Shown here one piece after another: positions 1 through 9,800 of a DNA stretch of 64,000 nt (position 1 is its first letter; every line of letters begins with the position of its first letter). The stretch covers positions 1 through 64,000 of the forward strand of contig NZ_NJFZ01000016.1 in the NCBI RefSeq assembly GCF_002270355.1. Direction: 5' to 3'. The position numbers and the translations under genes are program-made. Under the pieces are notes generated by a model. It searched no databases and was not told where the DNA came from. It saw only the letters and a list, made by a program, of their open reading frames with translations. Source of the stretch: Flectobacillus sp. BAB-3569 (GTDB lineage Bacteria; Bacteroidota; Bacteroidia; Cytophagales; Spirosomataceae).

Positions 1-1
1 C

Positions 2-2559
2 GCTACCAAATGCGTAGGCGAAACTTACACCTTTAGTGTTACTGCTAGTAATGTAGGTGGGTATCAGTGGATATTGAACAATGAAGATATTGTAGGAGCT
101 AATAGCGCTACTTATAATATCGCAAGTATTTGTGATGTATGTGATGAAGGTTCCTACAAAGTTGAGGTGTCGGGTACTGGTGCTTGTGCTAGTCAAAGCG
201 TAACAAGTAATGCTGCCGACTTAGTGGTAAAAATTCCAGTAGACATTACAGATGATCCCGAAACTCAAACAGTATGCGAAGGTACTGCTGTAACTTTTAG
301 CGTAACTGCTACAGGCGACATTACGGGGTATCAATGGTATAAAAATGGGCAAATCCTTACTGGCGCAACTGCATCGACGTATGGCATCACTGCCCAAACC
401 TCGATGAATGGTGATAAATATTCAGTCGTAGTAAAAGGAACTTGCGGAGACGTAACCAGTACTGAAGCTACTTTAAATGTTAATGCTAAACCAAGCATTT
501 CTGTTAACCCAGTTGGCGCTACCAAATGCGTAGGCGAAACTTACACCTTTAGTGTTACTGCTAGTAATGTAGGTGGGTATCAGTGGATATTGAACAATGA
601 AGATATTGTAGGAGCTAATAGCGCTACTTATAATATCGCAAGTATTTGTGATGTATGTGATGAAGGTTCCTACAAAGTTGAGGTGTCGGGTACTGGTGCT
701 TGTGCTAGTCAAAGCGTAACAAGTAATGCTGCCGACTTAGTGGTAAAAATTCCAGTAGACATTACAGATGATCCCGAAACTCAAACAGTATGCGAAGGTA
801 CTGCTGTAACTTTTAGCGTAACTGCTACAGGCGACATTACGGGGTATCAATGGTACAAAAATGGGCAAATCCTTACTGGCGCAACTGCATCGACGTATGG
901 CATCACTGCCCAAACCTCGATGAATGGTGATAAATATTCAGTCGTAGTAAAAGGAACTTGTGGAGATCAAACCAGTACTGAAGCTACTTTAAATGTTAAT
1001 GCTAAACCAAGCATTTCTATCAATCCTGTTGGCGCTACCAAATGTGTAGGCGAAACTTATACCTTTAGTGTTACTACTAGTAATGCGGGAGGGTATCAGT
1101 GGATATTGAATAATGGCGATATCTCTGGTGCAACTAACGCTAGCTATAATATTGCCAGTATTTGTAATGTATGTGACGCTGGAGCTTATAAGGTTGAAGT
1201 ATTCGGAACAGGTGCTTGTGCGGGAGAAAGCGTGACAAGTAATGCAGCAGACTTAGTGGTAAAAATTCCAGTAGACATTACAGATGATCCCGAAACTCAA
1301 ACAGTATGCGAAGGAACTGCTGTAACTTTTAGCGTAACTGCTACAGGAGATATTACGGGGTATCAATGGTATAAAAATGGACAAATCCTTACTGGCGCAA
1401 CTGCATCGACGTATGTCATCACTGCCCAAACCTCGATGAATGGTGATAAATATTCGGTAGTAGTAAAAGGAACTTGCGGAGACGTAACCAGTACCGAAGC
1501 TACTTTAAATGTTAATGCACTGCCTAGTATCTCTACTCAACCTGTTGGTGCTACCAAATGCGTGGGCGAAGCATACACTTTCAGTGTCTCTGCAAGTAAT
1601 GCAAGCACTTTCCAATGGATGTTTAATGATGTAGACATCAGCGGAGCAACCAATGCAACCTATGCACTCACCAATATTTGTAAATCATGTAATGAAGGTG
1701 CCTATAAAGTTCGTATCCAAGGAGCAGGCGCTTGTCTATCAAGTAGTATTGTGAGTAATGTTGTCAACTTGGTCGTAAATACCCCTGTATCTATTACCTC
1801 TCAACCTACCGAACAAAATGTATGTAACGGTAGCACAGCTACTTTTAGAGTAAAAGCCCAAGGAGATATTACTGGTTTCCAATGGTACAAAAATGAAGTC
1901 GCTATTACTGGCGCCACCGACAGCACGTATAGTGTTGTAGGAAGCACCAACGGCGATAAATTCAAGGTCGAAGTAAAAGGCCTTTGTGGTAATGTCATTA
2001 GTAATGAAGTTCTCATAAATGTAACCCCTACACCTATTATTTCTCAACAACCATTATCAGCAACTAAGTGCGTTGGGGAATCTATGACTTTTAATGTTAC
2101 TGCCAATAACGCTGGTTCATATCAATGGCAATACAAAGGCGTAAATATCGCTGGAGCAACCAATGCTAGCTATACCAGAAACATCGTTTGCCCAGACTGC
2201 GATGGAGGGGCATATCGAGTAATTGTGTTTGGTCAGGGAGTTTGTTCTACAAATACCATCAATAGCAACGAAGTGCTTTTAACAGTTAATACTCCAATTT
2301 CTATAACGCAACAACCACAAGCTACAAGCGTTTGTGTCAATTCTAATGCAACTTTTTCAGTAAATGCATCAGGTACAATTCAAGGATACCAATGGTATAG
2401 AAATGGCGTAAAAATCGACGGTGCTACAGCAAGTACTTATACATTTTCAACACTCTCTTTCAATGATAATGAAAAATATAAAGTCGAAATCACTGGTCCG
2501 TGTGGTGCATTGATGAGTAGTGAAGTAAACCTACAAGTAAAAACTATCATTGCCCCAAC
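2..2559 (+). repeat. In-gene tandem repeat, 516-bp unit (two Ig-like domains each)
   Basis: The motif encoding ATKCVGE recurs at 2, 518, 1034, 1550 and (diverged) 2060, giving a period of 516, 516, 516 and 510 bp. Units 1 (2-517) and 2 (518-1033) are almost identical at DNA level, with the few substitutions concentrated near the 3' end; unit 3 is close, units 4 and 5 are clearly diverged. The gradient suggests recent amplification towards the 5' side, and the array may continue upstream of the window. Each unit encodes two different Ig-like domains in alternation. Confidence 0.95.
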
Positions 2560-5053
2560 AATTTCTACTAACAAACCTAATGGTCTATGCGTTGGCGAAC
2601 AATTTACCTTATCAGCTACTGGCTGTGAAGGCGGTATTGTACACTGGTTTGCCAATAATTTTGAAGTAGCACAAGGTCAAACACATACTTCGTCGAGTAC
2701 TGCGACTTTCAATGCGCAATGTGAAAACTTAGGTTGTAAGTCAGGATTGAGCAATGGTATTACTCATACACAATATGGTGAAATTACGGTGGCTACGCTC
2801 ACAGGAAGAGTCACTTGCTTTGGCGACAAGGACGGCGCTGTCGAAGTAAATCCTTCGGGAGGAGCAGGGGCACCATTTTCGGTAGTATGGACTAATTTCA
2901 ATAATAATACCTTCAATAGAATTGTTGATTTACCTGCAGGACTTTACAACTATACCATTACAGACCGTATTGGTTGTAAAGTTCAAGGAGCAGTTCCTGT
3001 AGACAGACCAAACGAACCAACAGGCTCAGCTAGCGCTAGTGATGTAGTTTGTTTTGGACAAAAAAATGGAAAAATCAATTTGTCTGGTACGAGTGACTAT
3101 GGCGGTTTTCAATATATTCTCAACCAAGCTACGCCTGTAGCATTTGGTACTGGTAATGCTAAAACCATCGAAAACTTAGACAAAGGCTCTTATACCGTAA
3201 AAGTAATTGATGCGAAAGGCTGTACAGTTTTGGCAAATACTACTTTGCAAATTCAAGAACCAACACAATTAAAAGTTACTTTACAAAAGGCTGTTCGCCC
3301 AAAATCATTTAGCTCAAATGATGGTACAATCGCAGTCAACATTTCTGGTGGAACTCAGCCTTATGGTGTTGAATGGTCACTTTTACCAAGTACTATTTTG
3401 ACTTCTAATATCCAAACCACTATAACAGCCGATGGGGTAAATTCTCAACTAAGCGCTCTTGGCACAGGAGATTATCAGGTAAAAGCTACGGATAAAAATC
3501 TTTGTAATGCTATCCTTACCCAAAAGATGGTAGCTCCTGATAAAATAGCTATTACTTCAAAAGTAGACTCTATTACATGTTTTGGAAAAGCTGATGCCAA
3601 AATTACCTTGACCATTGCGGGTGGTGTTCAATTACCAACCTCACCTTTTTACCAAGTAAACTGGCAACGCATAGTAGATGGACAAGCTCAAACGATTTCG
3701 AATAATACCTTAGATTTATCAACACTTGATAAAGGAACTTATCAGGTAACGGTACTAGATAGCAATGGTGTTTCCGAAAAGCAAACCTTCGTATTGGGCG
3801 AACCAACACAATTGGTAGCTTCAGTACGCCAGACTGTTGCTAACTATTGCGCATCGACCCCACTTGGTGAGGTACAAATACTTGCCGCTGGCGGTCGCAG
3901 CCCTTATAGTTATACTTGGGATAAAACAAGCCAAACAACGCCTAGTATCAATAAGCTAGTTTCAGGCATATATGTAGCAACCGTTACAGATGTATCGGGC
4001 TGTGTAACAACGATTCAAGCAACGGTTCAAGATAGCATTAGTCGCTATAAAATGACTACCGCTTACCAAGCTCCTACCTGCTTTGGTCGTTGCGATGCGC
4101 TACTCAGCTCAACCGTAGAAGGCGGTATAGCTCCTTATCAATACGCATGGGCAGGCATCAACTCAACGATTGCCAACCCTATCAATGTATGTGCAGGAGG
4201 AACTACACAACTGGTTATTACTGATGCCAAAGGATGTCAAATCACAGGAAACAGTATCACTATGACTAGCCCCGATTCTCGTGTTATCGGCTTAGCTGCT
4301 CAGGTTGAAGTTTGTCCTTCAAAATCATTTGACCTTAGTGCAACATCTGTTCCTTGGGGTAAAACTTACTTATGGACTTATCCAGATGGAAAAACTCAAA
4401 CAACAGCATCCATAAAAGCAGATAGCCTTGGAACATACACAATACAAATATTGGATGAGAATAGCTGTGGTGGTGTTCAACAAATCAAAGTGATTCCAAT
4501 CAAGAATATCAATATCCTTTTTGCGATGCCTAGCTCAGCACCAGTCGACAAAGCTGTTGTGGCAATTGATTTGACCAACCCTACTCCAACAACTATTGCG
4601 TGGGAATATCCAACCAGTGCAAAAATGGTTTCTCAAGATGCCTTCAGTATTAAATTGACTTTCGCTCAAGTAGGTACATACAAGGTAAAAGAGTTAGCTA
4701 CGATTGATAACTGTTTGTACACACTGACCAAAGAAATTCAAATTGTTGACAAAGCAAACGATGGAAACTTCCCTGCTCCAACTGCAACACAGCCAGCGAT
4801 AGACTTTACCATTATGGGCAATCCTACTACTGGCAATAAAGTAACCTTAAGTCTTGACAATGTAGACAAGAAAGCTTTTGACATTAGTGTGCAGTCAGCA
4901 ACGAAGGGAGTTTTGTATCAGAAATCTTACAGCGAAAATGATTTAAAATCTCTGGTGGTTGAAATTCCAGAAAACGAAACAGAGCAGATTTACTTTATCA
5001 CTCTGACAAGTGGCGACCAGAAAATTACCAAAAAGGTATTGATTTATCGCTAG
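2..5053 (+). CDS. Giant T9SS-secreted protein with Ig-like and SprB-like repeats (5' truncated)
   Basis: The reading frame is open from base 2, so the start lies upstream of the window; 1683 residues are visible. The first ~850 residues are alternating Ig-like domains of ~86 residues, each with a conserved YQW core and paired cysteines (KCVGE, VCEGT, CDVCDEG, GTCGD). From about residue 935 to 1435 come SprB-like repeats, recognisable by CFG-x2-D/N-G openings and GG-x-(A/S)PY-x(3)-W closings (VTCFGDKDG, ITCFGKADA, PTCFGRCDA). The last ~85 residues are a type A T9SS sorting domain (GNPTTGNKVTLSL, ending KKVLIYR), so the protein should cross the outer membrane by the Por/Spr machinery and be anchored or released at the surface. 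It is first in a four-gene operon with a barrel protein 51 nt downstream. Architecture is typical of gliding/adhesion proteins; the ligand is unknown. Family-level call is firm, function is inferred. Confidence 0.9.
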   Translation, partial: ATKCVGETYTFSVTASNVGGYQWILNNEDIVGANSATYNIASICDVCDEGSYKVEVSGTGACASQSVTSNAADLVVKIPVDITDDPETQTVCEGTAVTFSVTATGDITGYQWYKNGQILTGATASTYGITAQTSMNGDKYSVVVKGTCGDVTSTEATLNVNAKPSISVNPVGATKCVGETYTFSVTASNVGGYQWILNNEDIVGANSATYNIASICDVCDEGSYKVEVSGTGACASQSVTSNAADLVVKIPVDITDDPETQTVCEGTAVTFSVTATGDITGYQWYKNGQILTGATASTYGITAQTSMNGDKYSVVVKGTCGDQTSTEATLNVNAKPSISINPVGATKCVGETYTFSVTTSNAGGYQWILNNGDISGATNASYNIASICNVCDAGAYKVEVFGTGACAGESVTSNAADLVVKIPVDITDDPETQTVCEGTAVTFSVTATGDITGYQWYKNGQILTGATASTYVITAQTSMNGDKYSVVVKGTCGDVTSTEATLNVNALPSISTQPVGATKCVGEAYTFSVSASNASTFQWMFNDVDISGATNATYALTNICKSCNEGAYKVRIQGAGACLSSSIVSNVVNLVVNTPVSITSQPTEQNVCNGSTATFRVKAQGDITGFQWYKNEVAITGATDSTYSVVGSTNGDKFKVEVKGLCGNVISNEVLINVTPTPIISQQPLSATKCVGESMTFNVTANNAGSYQWQYKGVNIAGATNASYTRNIVCPDCDGGAYRVIVFGQGVCSTNTINSNEVLLTVNTPISITQQPQATSVCVNSNATFSVNASGTIQGYQWYRNGVKIDGATASTYTFSTLSFNDNEKYKVEITGPCGALMSSEVNLQVKTIIAPTISTNKPNGLCVGEQFTLSATGCEGGIVHWFANNFEVAQGQTHTSSSTATFNAQCENLGCKSGLSNGITHTQYGEITVATLTGRVTCFGDKDGAVEVNPSGGAGAPFSVVWTNFNNNTFNRIVDLPAGLYNYTITDRIGCKVQGAVPVDRPNEPTGSASASDVVCFGQKNGKINLSGTSDYGGFQYILNQATPVAFGTGNAKTIENLDKGSYTVKVIDAKGCTVLANTTLQIQEPTQLKVTLQKAVRPKSFSSNDGTIAVNISGGTQPYGVEWSLLPSTILTSNIQTTITADGVNSQLSALGTGDYQVKATDKNLCNAILTQKMVAPDKIAITSKVDSITCFGKADAKITLTIAGGVQLPTSPFYQVNWQRIVDGQAQTISNNTLDLSTLDKGTYQVTVLDSNGVSEKQTFVLGEPTQLVASVRQTVANYCASTPLGEVQILAAGGRSPYSYTWDKTSQTTPSINKLVSGIYVATVTDVSGCVTTIQATVQDSISRYKMTTAYQAPTCFGRCDALLSSTVEGGIAPYQYAWAGINSTIANPINVCAGGTTQLVITDAKGCQITGNSITMTSPDSRVIGLAAQVEVCPSKSFDLSATSVPWGKTYLWTYPDGKTQTTASIKADSLGTYTIQILDENSCGGVQQIKVIPIKNINILFAMPSSAPVDKAVVAIDLTNPTPTTIAWEYPTSAKMVSQDAFSIKLTFAQVGTYKVKELATIDNCLYTLTKEIQIVDKANDGNFPAPTATQPAIDFTIMGNPTTGNKVTLSLDNVDKKAFDISVQSATKGVLYQKSYSENDLKSLVVEIPENETEQIYFITLTSGDQKITKKVLIYR

Positions 5054-5104
5054 GGCACCCCAACACAGATTTTATATATCTCTTCATGTAAAGATTTTAA
5101 AGAT

Positions 5105-6835
5105 ATGTCACACTTTTACCATATAACACATTTACAAAGGATAAGCTACTTAGCGGTGGTATTCTTTTGTACCATGATAAGCCTTCCTATGAAGGCACAA
5201 AATGTAGATTTTGAAAACATTGTCAAAGCAAAACCACTCGTAGTTTCGGGGGGATTGACGGCCAATGGTGTTTTTAGCGCAGGCTTGCCAAACAATGATT
5301 CTCCCTTCAACTACTTTCTTTCGGGAACGCTAAACTTCAATATTTTGGGTACGATCAATGTACCCGTAATATTGAATTATTCCAACCGAAATATTAGTCT
5401 TTCTCAAGGCTATTCTTTCAACCAGTTGAGTTTTAATCCTACTTACAAGTGGATAACAGCTCATATTGGTACCAACTATATGACTTTCTCGCCATACACA
5501 CTCAATGGTCATCAGTTTGTAGGCGGTGGTTTGGAGCTTACACCCACCAACTGGAAAATTCAATTGATGGGTGGACGACTACTCAGAGGGCAATTTACTG
5601 ATACCACTACCACAGGGCCGACTTTCGAGCGTATGGGGTATGGTTATAAAGTTGAATATAATCCAGGGAAATTCACCATCGGAACTACCATGTTCAAGGC
5701 TTACGATGTGGCTAATTCGATTCCTGAGGATAAACGCTATTATCAAAACAGCGTAATCAATCCTAAGGACAATTTGGTGATGGGCTTAAACTTTAGTACA
5801 ACACTTTTTCACAAACTCCAAATCGTAATGGATTATGCCAATAGTGTTGTCACCAAAGACCAAGGCGGAGAATACGCATCTTCTTCTATCAAATCACTGG
5901 CAGGTATTTTTCATAAAAACAATGCCACCACTGAGTCATACCACGCTTTTAAATCAAATATCAACTACAATATCGCTCAAACTAACACCATTTTGGGGGT
6001 AGGCTATGAGCGAATAGATCCAAACTACACAACCTTAGGAGGGTATTATTTTGTAAATGACCTAGAAAACTATACGTTGATGGTTACTCAAAATTTACTC
6101 AACAACAAGCTCAACATAAGTGGTAATGTAGGTCTACAGCGTGATGACTTGCAGAATACAAAAGCAAGTAAACAAAGTAGGTTTATTGGCGCTATGAATG
6201 CAAATCTCCGTTTGGAAAATGGTCTTTCAATGGGACTTAACTTTTCAAACTTCCAATCTTATCGATTTGTCAACACCATTTACAATAATATTACCAGAGT
6301 ACCAGGGCAACCACTTGACTCACTTCAATTTTCATTGATTTCGCAAACGATTGGTTATAACCTTATCAAGCAGCTCAAGAAAACCGAAACCAGGGAAACG
6401 ACTTTGACTTTCAATGCTAGTTATCTCAACTCCAGAAACAAACGAGACAACACGGTAGATTCCACTAGTCAAAGCCACGTAGTGACCAGTACAGCCAGCT
6501 ACAATATCAACTTCACCAAACAAAAAGCGGCTATCAACCTGGGCGTCAACTATTTCGGAAATGATTTTTATAATAGCTCGCTCAGAGGTTTTGGTCCGAC
6601 GGTGGCTATACGAAAAACTTTTATCGAAAAAATCAATACTAATTTGAGTTTCTCGGCACTGACCACCCAAAGCAAGACCAACGATATCAGTACCTCATTC
6701 ACAGTCATGAACATCATGCTCATGGCCAACTGGTCGCCAGCTAAAGGACATAACCTCAATTTGAGTTCGAGTGTAGTCAAAAATCAATCTTCTACATTCC
6801 TCAACGGTAACATTGGGTATTCTTATTCTTTTTAA
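5105..6835 (+). CDS. Outer-membrane beta-barrel protein of the surface operon
   Basis: 576 residues. An N-terminal signal peptide (hydrophobic stretch around residues 14-30, ending MKAQ) is followed by a protein built of alternating polar/hydrophobic strands rich in aromatic residues and Asn, and it ends in YSYSF; the terminal Phe is the usual beta-barrel assembly signal. It begins 51 nt after the giant Ig/SprB gene and ends 19 nt before the giant TANFOR-like gene, so co-transcription is very likely. A role as outer-membrane anchor, conduit or assembly partner for the two giant neighbours is inferred from position only. I do not recognise a named family; it could also be a general porin-like protein. 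Confidence 0.8.
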   Translation: MSHFYHITHLQRISYLAVVFFCTMISLPMKAQNVDFENIVKAKPLVVSGGLTANGVFSAGLPNNDSPFNYFLSGTLNFNILGTINVPVILNYSNRNISLSQGYSFNQLSFNPTYKWITAHIGTNYMTFSPYTLNGHQFVGGGLELTPTNWKIQLMGGRLLRGQFTDTTTTGPTFERMGYGYKVEYNPGKFTIGTTMFKAYDVANSIPEDKRYYQNSVINPKDNLVMGLNFSTTLFHKLQIVMDYANSVVTKDQGGEYASSSIKSLAGIFHKNNATTESYHAFKSNINYNIAQTNTILGVGYERIDPNYTTLGGYYFVNDLENYTLMVTQNLLNNKLNISGNVGLQRDDLQNTKASKQSRFIGAMNANLRLENGLSMGLNFSNFQSYRFVNTIYNNITRVPGQPLDSLQFSLISQTIGYNLIKQLKKTETRETTLTFNASYLNSRNKRDNTVDSTSQSHVVTSTASYNINFTKQKAAINLGVNYFGNDFYNSSLRGFGPTVAIRKTFIEKINTNLSFSALTTQSKTNDISTSFTVMNIMLMANWSPAKGHNLNLSSSVVKNQSSTFLNGNIGYSYSF

Positions 6836-6854
6836 CTAATTAATACTGAAAGAC

Positions 6855-9800
6855 ATGGCTAAACTAGGCCTTCATACATATCAAATCTCGGTACGTTTCA
6901 AACAGCTAATCGTACTGACTTTGTTGCTTGTTGCGGGACAGTTACAAGGTGTAGCTCAACAATATTTTCCAGTGGTAGCTAGATTTACACAGCTTCCCCC
7001 TTATCCCGTATATCTCTCTGATTTTAGCAATCCAGCACAGACCAACTTATCTATTCAAGTTCAAATGAATGATAAGAATATTGCCTCTCGTGCTTTTCGT
7101 ATTCGTGTGTACATCGAAGGACAAGGATTTTTGATTCAAAGTACCGATTTTGTACAAGGCGAACCATCTATTACGCTGGTCGAAGGTCAGGTATATAACA
7201 TTCCTGCGCCTCAAGTTGCCAATTATTTTAAGCAATACAACCTTAAAATAACTCCAGAGCAATACCGAAAACCATTCAATGAAGGCGCATTTCGTTTTGG
7301 TGTCGAAATTATCGATTTCCAAACCAACCGCCCTATTTCGGGTATTCAGTGGAGTACACCAGTTTGGTTGGTAGTCAACGAACCTCCAGTTTGGGTAATG
7401 CCACAAAATCAGATTAGTGTAACGCCAACCAATCCCCAAAATATCAATTTTCAGTGGGCGCCACGTCATAACAACGTCAACGACGTAGAGTATGAGTTTA
7501 CCATTACCGATTTGATGTTGAATAACGGTTTTCAAGGAAATGTTCAAAATCTTTTCCTTTCACAACCTGCTTATTATCAAACTCGTACAAGAAATACTGT
7601 TTTGAATTATAATGCAACCATGCCTCCATTGGTTGTTGGGCGCACGTATGCCTATCGTGTACAAGCAGTAGCCAAGCGTGGTAGCGAAGATGTAGGAGTT
7701 TTTAGAAATAATGGTTATAGCGAAATACAATACTTTACTTACGGAGAAGCGGTAAAGCTCAACCCTCCGACCAACTTACAAGTAGCTTGGACTGATGATC
7801 TAAAATCGGCGACATTCAACTGGAAAGGAGATAACACGCACAAAAATTTTACGGTAGAATTTCGTGATAAAGCTTCCAAAGAATGGAAAACGGTGACCCT
7901 TCCAGCATCTCAAAGTGGTCTTTATAATACTTTTGTTATCAATAATTTAGATCCGAACAAAAGTTACGAAATGCGTGTGACGGGTATCAATGAGCAGGGT
8001 ATTAAAGCCACTTCTAACATCATTGACTTGGCAAACTCGCCAATGGCTGCTAAAAAAGTGCCATTAGTAATAAAAGGCAATGTGCGTTGGGCATTCCGTA
8101 GTTCGGAGGAAAACCTTCGTAGTACAGACCCTCTTTTGATACCTAAAGACAAAGAACGTTACCGTGAAATAAACTACGAACCATACCCAAGCAATACCCC
8201 AGGAAGTAAAAAGTTTCCACTAGGCAAGGCGGCGACAGTTATCATCTATAATTCTTCTGTTGAGTTAACAGCAGAAAACCTCAAGTCGAGTAATCCACAA
8301 CGCGTTACGACAGTACACACAAATGCTGAAGGAGAATATAGCATAGATGGAGCCAGTTTGAAGTTACTGACAGATGTCAAGAATTTATATATTGTAGCTG
8401 AGTTTGACAAAAATGTATTTGCTCCAGCTGTTAGTAAATTATCGGTCAAACCCAACGATGAAGGTACTAAAACAGTCGACGAACTGATTTTGTTGGCCAA
8501 TACGATACGCTATTCACCAAGGCTCTTAATCAACCCAGAGCTCTTACCTGCTGGTGAATCTATCCAAAACAATACGATAGAGGAAGTGGGTCTTTATATT
8601 TATGAAAAAATCGTTTTAGCCAACCCTTACTTAAAAGAAGCTGGAAATCTTATCGGTGAGAAACCAATTGTCACTTCTGGAGGCGAAAAGCTGATTAAAG
8701 TATCAGAATTTATAGGTAACCCTATTTCTGCTTTATTTCCCAATATATATGGCGAACCGTTTTTTGTTAGAGTAAAGCATAAATATAGAAATGCCTCGTA
8801 TCAACCACTAGAAAAAATGTTGGATTTGAAGGAGGGACAATTACCTTTAGTCAAAGATCATTTTAGACATGGAGGAGCTGTTCCGCCTGAAATAGCTGGC
8901 GTAGTGGAGAGAAAGATCGGAGATAAGATGTATCCTGCTCCAAATGTTTCTATTCAATTAGGACAACTTTCGGCACGAACCGATAAGGATGGAAAATATT
9001 CTATTCACATTCTAGCAAATGTGCCAAAACAAACTACGCTCAAAATCAAGGCGATAGATCCATTAATTACCTCAAATGTTGTAGAACACACCTTGATTTA
9101 CGACCAGAAAGATATCACTCAAAACTTTGTACTTAGTGGTAGCGCATCATATTATGAGGGTCGTGTGTATGGGCGTAATCAACAACCACTTAGTGGAGTC
9201 TCTGTTTCGTATAAAGGAAGTACTTTAAAAACCAACAAGCAAGGGTATTTTTACTTTATTCAACCAGGAGACAATGAAGTCATGAATGATTCTGTAAAAG
9301 TAACTTTTGATGGTTATGATGTAGCGTATGCTAACCCTAAGAAGTTCAAAAGAACAGCTATCACTGGAAAAGACTTTGATGAAAATAAGAAGAAGATTTT
9401 ACCCTTAATGAAGTTTATTAAGGATGAAAATGATGAACAAAAAGATACTTTTTTCAAAAACAATTTTAAAGACCCAGGTCTTACTCCTTCGGCTAGCTTC
9501 AATTGTGATAGTATAATTCTTCAGCACGAAACCATCTATCAGGTAATTGCTTATACAAATATTATCAAGTCATCAGGTATGCGCAGTGCCAATGACTCTT
9601 CGAATGTCGTTAGCGCCTTATTAAACATTGAGGATGAAGAACGAACCATTGGAAAAGCTACTTACGCTGGTAAAAATAAGAATAAGGAAAGTTGGAAAGG
9701 TGGTTACGTATCCAAAACATTTAAAAAGGAAATTAGTATAAAAGTCCTCAACAGAAAGGTAGTAGGCAATGACACCACTGCTAGCCCTCAGTTCTTAGAG

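Noticed and set aside
2-2059. Array of long direct repeats considered as a CRISPR-like structure
   Set aside because: The units are coding, 516 bp, without spacers.
7047-7547. 166-codon minus-strand open frame inside the TANFOR-like gene
   Set aside because: Antisense to a clearly coding frame, with no recognisable motif.
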